Assembly: GCA_946406115.1 (NCBI GenBank)
Contig: OX291557.1
Span: forward strand, 11,068,501 to 11,132,500
Source of the DNA: Apoda limacodes
Lineage: Eukaryota > Arthropoda > Insecta > Lepidoptera > Limacodidae
Reading direction: 5' to 3'
DNA: 64,000 bases
The notes beneath the pieces were generated by a model. It searched no databases. It saw nothing but the letters and a program-made list of their open reading frames with translations, and was not told the DNA's origin. Within the stretch, counting starts at the first letter, position 1. Every line of letters begins with the position of its first letter. This document shows positions 1 to 10,100 of the stretch, piece after piece. A program made the position numbers and the translations under genes.

Positions 1-384
1 AAAAAGAAGAAAAAATAAACGGGATAATAGAGCGTCATAAATATTTTTAAGAAAAAGTATTTTAAACAATAGTGTTTTGCAAGTTTTTTAGATTTCCGCA
101 ATAATTCCAATTCTATTTTCCTATTAACAATTGATTGATGACTGTATTAACGAAAGTATATTTTGTCTAGATTGAGGAAACAAATTATTGATCTGGCAAC
201 TCTCATAATTACGTCTCCCGCCCGCCGACTCCCGCGGAAAATTCAAGTCTACGTCAAGCCGAAATATAAATAATAGTGTATTACTTATTTTGTGACAGAC
301 AATTTCCGCAGTATTATGGTAGTAATATTAATACTGTGCTATTTCCTTATATAAGCTAGTAGTGAGGTAGTATTATATGTTTTT

Positions 385-970
385 AGGCGACTTCAAAAAT
401 GGAGGAGATTCTCAATTCGGATGTTTGCATTTTTTTATGTATGTTCGGGCATAACTCCGTTATTTATAGACGGATTTCCAAAATCCTTTTTTTATTTAAA
501 AGAGTATATTTCCGAGGTGGTCCCATATTAATTTTATGAATTTAAAACTTAAATTGTGGTCAAAAAAATTTTGGTGTTAATTTGGACATGGGTAAAACGC
601 CTTTTATGTTGATGATTGCATACATTTTTGCTATGAGTATCGATGTTTTTAGAGAACGAGAAAAAAAAGCAGTTCGTTACTCAAAAGTAAGAAATAAAAA
701 CTTTTTACTAAAAAAAAAACAACCGGCTTCAAAAATATGCACTAAAAAGATAAGAGTAATTACTTATTTCTAAAATCTAATCTAAATAACAGTTTGAAGA
801 GTCTATGTACCTAAAGTTTATAATAAACACACTTAACTTTCACGACACACACTTTAAACTGTAATTTAGAACAGATTTTTGGAAATAAATAATTATTTTG
901 ACGTATAAGTCCTTCGTTTTTACCTTTTTAGTGCATCTTTTTGAAGCCGGTTTTTCTTGGTAAAAAGTTT
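385..970 (+). repeat. Dispersed repeat, copy 1
   Basis: From 'gcgacttcaaaaatggagga' through 'tttttatttaaaagagtata' and 'cgccttttatgttgatgatt' to 'ctttttgaagccggtttttc'. Shares these blocks in order with 27590-27985. The short open frame at 582-773 belongs to it. Confidence 0.65.
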
Positions 971-2013
971 TTACTATAGAATATATACTTCAATCATATT
1001 AAAGAAGCTTGTATGAATAATGTTAGGTAGGTACTGTTTATGTTTAAAGAAACATAATATTACCTCTTAATTTCCCCACTGATATCTAGATATTTGGATA
1101 GTTTTGGAACGTTTTAATATATTAGGTAGGTAGGTAACCTAATTTAACTAAAATGTTTGGTTTTGCTGAACGAACGGTTAAAAAGTTTGACATAATAGGT
1201 AATTCTAATACAGACTAATTGAGAATCTCCTCTTTCTTTGAAGTCGGTTAATAATAAATAGTAAACGAATACTTACTTAAAATTGACCACAAGATACATT
1301 TTTTAAATGTACCTAGGTAGTATTTACTAATTCTATCTATCTTACCTACCGTTTACTCCTTCATCACTAATTATAAATGCTCCTTCACGCTGCACCAGTT
1401 CAGCTGGACGAATTTGGATGAAATTTGGAATGGAGATACCTACCTTATGGGTAACATTATATAGTCTGTGTTTATGGATATAAGCTACGTAACTAATGAA
1501 CCTAATTTACTGCAGCAAACTTCGATATGCAAAAATCCCACGCCTTTTTTAACTTTCACTCAAACTTAGCTTATAATTTCGTATTAATACGTGCTTCTAC
1601 ACGGTAAAAAAGAATTTGTTGAGCCAAGAGAATATCGTTTCATATATGCACCAACGAATATTTACTTCATCTAAGATATTATTTCTCTTAAATATTTAAA
1701 ATAATATGAAGTTAACACAAGATCAAATTTCTTTGAACCAGTAATTAAAACTCTATCAGTTTGAAACAATATTTAATTCATTGAAGAAAAATATGCTTCT
1801 TTATTTGAAACACTTAGTTTTCTTGGGCGTAGAACATCGTGTGTTATTGCACTGAAGAAATGTCTAGTTCACACAAGAGAATAGTGCTCTTAACTTGACT
1901 AGATCAGCTCTTAAATTAATAACATTATATTTTAGTTTAAAACAAAAAATGTTTCGGTCCAAAATGACATAGTTATCCGTCAAGATTAAATAAAGTTTTT
2001 TTAAAAGCCCTAT

Positions 2014-2149
2014 GCCTCTTTTCTGGAGGCTTGAGCCATATAGAGTCAGTCTACCGCACTGACTTAGTGTGTGTCTTAGCGGACGTTTGTCGAGCTAGTG
2101 GCCTACTGCAGACGCACAGGCCTCTTTTCTGGAGGCTTGAGCCATATAG
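2014..2149. repeat. Direct repeat of a 30-bp segment
   Basis: 'gcctcttttctggaggcttg' and the next ten bases occur at 2014-2043 and again at 2120-2149; it lies beside the 5S-like SINE and may be its body. Confidence 0.8.
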
Positions 2150-2286
2150 TCACTCTGCCGCACTGCCTTTATATGGACTTTGTCGAGCTTAGTAGCTATT
2201 CTCGCCTTTAGCTGATTATACAGCGTTATGTTTAATTACAATTGTTATGACTATTTAACGATCCTTCTTAAACATGGAAGAAAAAG

Positions 2287-2340
2287 CGGTCACCCATCCA
2301 AGTACTGACCACGGTCGACGTTGCTTAACTTCGCTTATCG
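2287..2340 (-). repeat. 5S rRNA-like segment of a SINE
   Basis: On the minus strand 'GCGAAGTTAAGCAACGTCG' is followed by 'GGTCAGTACTTGGATGGGTG' ACCGC, the internal promoter part of 5S rRNA. The ends of a real 5S gene are absent, so this is a 5S-derived SINE or 5S pseudogene fragment. Confidence 0.75.
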
Positions 2341-4088
2341 TTTCAGATATACGAATGCGACTGGGCCACGAGCTTTCCAATTCTCAGAAAATAATTAACT
2401 GTAGGTTTCTCGCATAAACTGATACTAATTTGACGCACGAAACCCTACAATAGACAATTATTTAAAATTAAAAGCCAACATGAAATCCTATGAAGGACAG
2501 TGATGAGGTACATTCAATTTTAAAAATGCAGGTATTTACTTAAACGAAAAGAAAATTCGTTCAAAGCGATACTAGCTGATTAATTTCAACGAAAATGTTT
2601 AATATTTTAAAGCAGGTATTTTATTTGTTTCGACTAAAACAAGAGTTTCAGCTTAAAATATCAGATTTTGAGTCAAGAATCTAACATTCTGTTAAAATTA
2701 TTATTATTTTCTCTAATTCAAAACAATATTATCTTAACTGAACATTTCACTGGCTTTGATTTAATATACAATTATTTTCATCGAAAGATATAGTTTTTAA
2801 TAAGTGACGTCGTGGATTTAAGAAAACCATGATATTGGCGCAAAATAAATGATATCAAAACAAATATTTTTTTATTTTAAACGAAGAACAATACAATGTT
2901 GCATATAAAAATGTATTTATTTTATACAAGAACATTAACTGTCTTAGGGTAATTAATTTAAGTTTGGTTGTTCTAAAACGTACATTTATTTGGTTAAAAA
3001 AAAATTTGTTCATACGAAAAGAAGTTTATCAATTTCGGTTGATAAAATGATTTTTTTTCTGGGAAATAATATTGCCTTCTGTGAACAAAATATGTCCAAA
3101 ATAGTTGGATTTCTTGACTGAATGCAAATTATTTTGGTGGAATAGAACTTGGAAACTCTTTTTTTTCCGTGTAATTTCGTGATTGCTATAGGCAGATGAA
3201 ACCGTGGGGCAGAACTAGTAATGATTTAAAAAACAATTTCATTAATTTATTATATACTCTTCAAATCTTCATAAATTGTTATGTACACTATTGGAAACAT
3301 TTTTAATACATAAATATCAATTAATTAAAGTGTCGTTAGTCGCGGTGTCGTCGTCGCGGCTGATTGGCTAAGCAAAATCATACCACTGTCGATCCACGTC
3401 AACGTGGTACTCGTGGAAGAAATCAATTTAAAGATTACTCATTCGATAGCAAGAACTGGCCCATATGGCAGACATGACACAGACACGTACAATGTTATCT
3501 CAATCTTTATCTGGGAATGTATAAACACTGCTGCACATCAAATATATAAATATAATCGAAAAACAAGAATTATCTGGAATTAAATTTTAGCGTTAACGAA
3601 CGGAACCTTCCAAGCTTTTTTCGCCGAAAAATTTTTGATATCGTTGTAATCAAGTTCCCGGGTAAATCGCTTTCAATGCTCAGGGGAGAAAGCTTTGATA
3701 GAAGGTTTTGTCTCATCGTGGTTCAAAGCCTATATAATTTTCATTTTGGAAAATGAGCGCTCTTCAGTGCAATTTAATACCATTAAAACCAAATACATTC
3801 TCAATGCAATTTTAAGGTTTGGGAATGTCGCTCTGAAATTTAGAAGTTATAATTTTAGCGCTACCTGAATTTATATAGAGCGCACTATTCGTTGCAATAA
3901 AATAGCTTGCTATATTTGTCAGCTGTACGTTATATTAACCACTACTAAAAGGTAAAGGTGAAACAGCGAAAAAAAATATCAAAGGAAAAGATATTTACTA
4001 GTGTTTACTAGTTGAAATTTAATAGATTATTTTTCCGAAGTCTATTGTGGCTGTCGCCCCGGTTGCCCACCCCTAAATACGGTCCTGC

Positions 4089-4158
4089 TGACACGTAGCG
4101 ATATAAAGCTGCTATTTTTTGCTTGCGGTTACTAGCAGCTATAAATCGCCGCTACCGT
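4089..4158. mobile_element. Short foldback element (TGACACGTAGCGATA family), copy 1
   Basis: Begins TGACACGTAGCGATATAAAG and contains 'agctgctatttttt' whose reverse 'agcagctataaatcgccgct' closes the fold. About 70 bp. Confidence 0.5.
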
Positions 4159-4264
4159 AATACTGTCTACGCCTATTGTCGACTGTTTTTAGCAGGTAAA
4201 ATTCTCATTGGATTGGTGCCCTGTAGTCAAATGTCGTCAGTGAGTAAGTCGTCGAGCTGTAAGA

Positions 4265-4554
4265 CATAATATAATGTTTGTTACTTAATCACGCTTGAAC
4301 CACCGGATGGATCGGGAAACGCTGAATCGGTTTAGATGAAATTTGGTATGGAGATAGTTTGAGTCCCGGGGAAGGACATAGGATAATTTTATCCCGAAAA
4401 ATTTGAAAGTTCCCACGGGTATTCCCGTTATTACTATAACTGAGATTTAGCTTGTTTGCTGTAGCAAACTTCATTAGTATAATTAAGTAGTTGACGTAAG
4501 AATCTCCGCTGATGACCAAATTCAGGGCGGTCGGACCCGCTGGCAAAAGCTAGT
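4265..4554 (+). mobile_element. Helitron-like copy, 5' part unclear
   Basis: Contains 'ttgttacttaatcacgcttg', 'gatgaaatttggtatggag', 'ttatcccgaaaaatttg' and ends 'gctggcaaaaGCTAGT'. Shares long segments with 7,870-8,065. The start is not certain. Open frames in it are not genes. Confidence 0.5.
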
Positions 4555-4689
4555 TTTCTGTATATGACCAAAAACGTAATTACTTCAGAACTTTCCCATT
4601 TTTCTTCGACCTGTTATTCCGCCATTTGGTCGCAAGACAATATATTAATACGTTTACAACTATTACAACACTAACCACAGCGTAAAAAA

Positions 4690-4857
4690 GCATGAGCTCG
4701 CTACCAAGGTTTTCCGAAAGGACTACAGTATGGGGTTCTACAAGAAAGTAATTACGAGATTTTTAAAGGGTTGGCAACGCACAAGAATTACCCCTGATGT
4801 TGCTAACGTCGGTAGACCGTAAGCTTGTTTGCCACCTTAGTGGTATAAAAAAAACCA
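4690..4857 (-). repeat. 'ataccactaaggtggcaaac' repeat, minus-strand copy
   Basis: Reversed, it reads 'ataccactaaggtggcaaac' through 'cttgtgcgttgccaaccc' and 'tagaaccccatactg', as in the copy at 34038. The open frame at 4797-5003 crosses it and is not a gene. Confidence 0.7.
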
Positions 4858-4906
4858 CCAGCCAGGAAAGTTTTTGGACTACTCGCGCTAATTTTAGCAA
4901 CTGTCC

Positions 4907-5073
4907 TGTCACACGTAGCTATTTATCGTGCGGCTATTCGCAAGCAAAAAAATTTTACATGCTTAATTTTATAGCGGCTATAAATTTTGTTAACGATTTA
5001 TAGTTCGTGTACGGTTACATGAAGCTAATTATCGCTGGCGGAAAATAGCAGCTATATATCGCTACGTGTCACT
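4907..5073. mobile_element. Foldback element (TGACACGTAGCGATA family), copy 2
   Basis: Left end TCACACGTAGCTAT and right end, reversed, TGACACGTAGCGATATATAG. The right end matches the left end of the copy at 4089 over about 30 bp. Non-coding. Confidence 0.55.
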
Positions 5074-6414
5074 GAGGTTTTAGAGTGACCCCTTTACAAG
5101 TAAAAAAAATTGCGACCCCCTAGGACCGTATTAAAACTACCCGTATCAGTAACTTTAAAGACAACGTATTGATTGTTTTTTCATTCAAATTTTACTGTAT
5201 TATTATTTTTTTTAAATTAATGCATACATAGGAACCTTCTACGGTTCCAGATATGCTTCCTTCGGCCCACAACGCTTAGGTTGTAGAATGAGCTCCCGCC
5301 GAGGTTTTTTCTAGACTACTGCTAGATGCTAGATTTTTTGGCATTTTTTGATGGTCTATTCTATTCTATTAATTTTCAACCGGTGATCTCTAATAGTTTT
5401 GGAGTTACGGCCTTCCAAAGAGCAACTGTTCAACTGGACTGGAGTTAGGTAAGGAGGCGTGCCTGATATGAGTTATTGAGAGCGAGAGAGAGTTATCGGA
5501 CTCTGCTTCGTAAATTAATATAGTAGGATTTTTATATAGAATAACGCTATTCTCATACCAAATAACAGGTATTTTTTTAATTATTAACCATTTAGGTACA
5601 TTGTCATGTTTTCGAAATTGGTTGACCTTGGCATGTTAAAGGAAAGCTTCTGCAAACCAGCAGAAGAAGAGGAAGGTAAATTGTATAGTTCCTGGATTAG
5701 CAGATTGGCTCTAGTTATTATATTTATCGATTTATAACAAAGAAATCATTAAAACGCGTATATGATTTAGTTTCACCTGTTTGGGTGAAACTTAGGTGAA
5801 ACGTTCAAATTTTCGCGAAAGCTACAATACAATACTAAAGCTACAGGACTAAAAAGTTTAAAGAAAAAAAAAGGTTATGAAATACAACGCTAAAAATGAA
5901 CTAAAAAATAAGTTTCCATATGTGTGGGGATCAAAAAGCGTGGGCTCTTTTTACCCGACCGCTAAAGAAAGGTGGGTAATGTTTTTTATGCGTATGTATT
6001 TATATTACTTTATGATAGTTAAAAAGTGCCCACGCTTTTTCTCTTCGTTATGTATGGGGGCTTATTGGTCTACTTTGTATTTCATTATTTATAAGAGTGT
6101 TTTTCAAAGGTTTTTTTATAAAAAAAATATTTTTATCTTTAAACGCGTTTTTCTTAAAACAACTTATATTTTAACCCTACTGCGCTATAAGGAGGGTTAT
6201 GTTTCTCGAGTATGTATGTATGTATGATGTATGTATATTAAGTGTATTAAATTAAGTCTGGTAAGTGTACAAAAGTGTTTACTAAATATATTTCTTTGGC
6301 ACGCTCTGTAGCCTAAACGGGTTAATGGATTTTAGCTAGAGAGGTGTGATTCGTCTCATCTGTGAGAGTGACGGGTACATAAAATTCCTAAATTGTATAT
6401 AAATATGTGCGGAC

Positions 6415-6600
6415 AAAAACCCTTTTTAGTACTCCGTACCGACAGGGTAAAAGGGGGCCCTATTATACTATCTGTCCGTCTGTCACCAGGCTGTATATTC
6501 ATGGATTGTGATAGTTAGACAGTTGAAATTTTCACAGATGATGTATTTCTGATGATATTATATAATAAAAAACCCGACTGAAAACCATACCAAATATTTA
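6415..6600 (+). repeat. Dispersed 'tccgtctgtcaccaggctgt' repeat
   Basis: 'tactatctgtccgtctgtca' ccaggctgtat, 'gttgaaattttcacagatga'. A reverse copy is at 16,490-16,625 ('gtggaaatttcaactgtc', 'cagcctagtgacagacggac'). Confidence 0.65.
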
Positions 6601-6862
6601 ACCACAGGCTGGCGGGACTATTTCAATGCAAGTTCAAATAGTGTTCGTAAGAAAATGGACAATGCATTTTATAGTCATCTCGGAACTAAATGTTTTTTAC
6701 CGACTTAAATCGCCCCGCAGATTGCTTACACTATAGTATAGTATAGTTACCTCAAAATAAGCTTCGTCTGCTTATATATTTAAACAGAAAAATATGACAA
6801 AAAACAATAGTTTATTTTGAATGCGTTTATTCGTTTTTACTTATACAAATACATTAGCTACA

Positions 6863-7120
6863 CTAATCTTTAGCATCTGCCACACCACTATTGGTGATGG
6901 CAAAGGTAGCCTCACTTTCGGGTAGGTCCGGAGAATCATATATTTTGGCGATTCTATTTTCGCCTCGGCCCTTTCTGAGAGATATTCTTGTTGTTGATGC
7001 ATGGGCAAGTATATTGCCACCTATTGGTTTCTTAGGATCTGCTTGGAAGCTCAAAGTCGCTCCGGGGTCCGATGTCATCTGGTTCGTTATAAATACTGCT
7101 ACATTGTATTCTTCGGATAA
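6863..7120 (-). CDS. DMC1: DMC1 exon 5 (C-terminal)
   Basis: Acceptor TTTACTCAG precedes TTATCCGAAG, giving '[20 protein letters not shown]' and then '[18 protein letters not shown]', '[20 protein letters not shown]' and the terminal 'GVADAKD' before TAG at 6863-6865. An opposite-strand frame over the same bases is only a shadow of this exon. Confidence 0.94.
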   Translation of the reverse strand, partial: LSEEYNVAVFITNQMTSDPGATLSFQADPKKPIGGNILAHASTTRISLRKGRGENRIAKIYDSPDLPESEATFAITNSGVADAKD

Positions 7121-10100
7121 CTGAGTAAATGTAATAAATGATTACATTGTCGTTATTAAGTAAAGGAAATAAATCAATTAGGTAGGTGTAGGTGTACCTA
7201 TTGTCCCAGCTCTCCGAGGAGATACTGATTTTTGCTAGTAATTTTTAATACCTTAATTCTAAAATTTAAAATCAAATCTATTTACAATCTCTCTCTCTTT
7301 CCCTTTCTCTCTCTGTTTCTCTTGCAATTCTTGTTTAAATATTTCTGGACATTACACACTGACAGCGCCATCTAGTGCTAAATTAAGCAAGACTAATAAA
7401 TAGTACGAACGCGAACGAACTGCAGTATATACTTTTTTTGTAAATACATAGGGTACATATCAAAAATAGAAAACACCCAGACTCAACTCAAACTAATCAT
7501 TAACACAAATGATTATTGTGTACAGTTAAACACAAATAACAAATGTTTATTTATCCTGTGCGGAGATTGAATCTCCGCTCCTCGGTCATAGTGCTAAGCT
7601 ATTACCTATACTGTGCCTGAGTTCTGGAGGCAGTCACTGCTATCGACAAAGCCATGGCAGCCAAAAATAATAACGATATATACCTACCTATATACTCTAT
7701 TTCTTAGCAGCCTTATTTAAGGTATATCTGAAGTTCTTTTTTTAATACAAACTGTATTTATTACTCTATGGTTGTATCCTTAACATTGCGATACTTAAAA
7801 CGTGTTATTATCATAAAAAGCTATTTATCCTGCCAGTGAAATATTAATAAAAAAAGATTTTATGACTGGATGTATGTTTGTTACTCAATCACGCTTTAAC
7901 CACGGGACGGATCGTGATGAAACTTGGCACACACATAGGTTAGATCCTGGAATAAGACATAGGCTACTTTTTATCCCGAAGAATTTAAAAGTTCCCGCGG
8001 GAATACTTTAAACGAGTTTATAGCTACAGCTATAGCTTGCTATAGCAAACTTCATTAGATTAATTAAGGATAACCAAAATCCACTGGCACATATGATAAA
8101 TAGCAATGTATGATAATAACGCATTTTAAGAAGCAAAATGTTTATGGTTATCTAATTTTAAAATAGCAATTCTGGTATATATTTATATTATTTATAATCT
8201 GAAACTTGGAAACGGCTTGAACGATTTTCATGAAATTTAGTATGCAGGGGTTTGGGGGGTGACAAATCGATCTAGCTAGGTTTCATCATTTAGAAAACGT
8301 CGTTTTATCCGTGTTTTCAGGCAATGATAAACTGAAAAATATAACTCTTCCCGACATTTTTTGGCGAGTAGTAATACTATTATTTTTACCGACACAGCAA
8401 CTCTAAAGCTACTTGACAATAGATGACGTTGTTAAACAAACACAAGCAGAGCTCGGTCTTCCAGGTACTGGATATTGTATGCTGCCGTCGTATTGAAGAA
8501 CACAGTATTTCAGGATACTGTGTTTTTACTTTTATTACATTACCGTTACCACGAAAAAGAGATCTATCGCACCATATTGGTTTATTTTTATAATTACTGG
8601 TTTCTGAGTTACGATAATTACGATAACACAGTATTTCTTCTAAATTCAGACCAATTTTCAGACCAAGTACAGCATGTAGGCTTTAAATAACTTGAAAACA
8701 GCAAGTAAATGGTTGCAGTGTTTAAGGCAAGAAATAATTATTTCGAACCGAGGTAAACTGTTAGTTAGAACACAGTAAATTGCAACTGCAAGCTAAAAAC
8801 ACAGCATTATTTTCAAATACGGTGTTATTAATTAGATCAAAGTTGTAAAATTTTAACCTGTGTCTAGGAAAAATCACAGTATCAAAAAATACTGTATATT
8901 TACTTTTACCTATTAAACCAATTATTATGTGATTCCTTAATTTAATTAAGTTACTGCCTTTTAAGCTAAACCTTTACAGCGTAGAAACTTTATTTACTAG
9001 GTTTTAGTTTATGAATAGATACGCTATGAAACATCGTCTAGAATTAAAAAAAAAAACAAAAGAAATTGGAGGAGTTTGCGATTAAAGAACCGTGTTCAGG
9101 TAAATGTAAAAAACTATGTAAGAGTTTTACTGAACTACGAAGCCAGGAAATAAACGAGACATATTGGAAGCTAGATAGGCAAAGTAGAATTATCTTTTTA
9201 ATAAAAAGTACAACAAAATTACCAACAAAAACAAAAAGGAAGGAAAACTTGCAAAGAAAATTTACTATAAAATATCATTTCAAACTGTCCTCTGATAATC
9301 AGGAGTCAATAGAGGTTTGTAAATTATTTTTTCTTACTACGTTGGGCTATCATTCTAAGTATGACTATTCAGTTTTAAAAACCATTTCTAATCCAGATCT
9401 TGCAATTGATGATAAAAGAGGCAAACATCAAAAAAGTAGTCCTGCTGACCATCAAATTATTCACGATCTTATAATTTCATTCAATCCTATAGTATCGCAG
9501 AGAACATGCCCCTAATAAAAAATATTTACCCTCAGATTTAACTGTAAACTCAATGTTTAACCATTTTAAGAAAAAGTACCCTAATTTAAAGTGCTCCAAT
9601 GAACTGTACAGATATTGTGTTAAAAAGGAATTAAATATTTCTCTAGCCAAATTAGTACATGAAGAGTGTGAGCTATGTGAGTTTTTCAACAAGCACAATA
9701 GTGATCACAAAGAGAATCCTGATGATTATTATACTTTTTGTCATAATTATAGAACCCATAAAATACGTTATACTGAATCAAGACAGAACTATCAAAGTGC
9801 TGCGTCTAAGGAAAAGAATTTAGAAAGCATTTATTTCTCCGCTGATCTTCAAAGAATTATAATGCTTCCACGTTTTGATTCTTTTAAATCAGTAATATTT
9901 TGTCCCAGGCTGATTGTTTTCAATTAAAGTTTTGTACCTTAGGTACTATAGGTAATAAACCATTTGCTGCGATCTGGCATGAAGCTGTGTTCGGGCGTAG
10001 AGCACAGGATATAACCACCACTTTCCACCAATTACTTAACTACAAGAGAGTTCGTAATGTAGTAATTTGGACAGACAATTGTGCTTCACAAAATAAGTGC

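Larger units (their letters stand above)
1..6862. other. Intergenic DNA, no host gene seen
   Basis: AT-rich sequence with the dispersed repeats, foldback elements, 5S-like SINE and Helitron-like copy listed separately. The open frame at 5877-6227 has stray composition, sits in repeat-like sequence ('acccgaccgctaaagaaagg') and is not supported as a gene. The remaining parts (about 1,000-1,980, 2,400-4,060, 5,080-5,870) show nothing I can name. Confidence 0.6.

Noticed and set aside
2287..2340. Functional 5S rRNA gene
   Set aside because: Only the internal region matches; the 5' and 3' ends of 5S rRNA and a T-run terminator in the right place are missing.
5877..6227. 116-codon plus-strand open frame
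   Set aside because: Composition is Phe/Tyr/Lys-rich as expected from AT-rich DNA, it spans a small inverted repeat (aaaaagcgtgggc) and a known-type dispersed repeat, and has no family resemblance or splice context.
6891..7124. 77-codon plus-strand frame opposite DMC1 exon 5
   Set aside because: It is the antisense shadow of the conserved DMC1 C-terminal exon.
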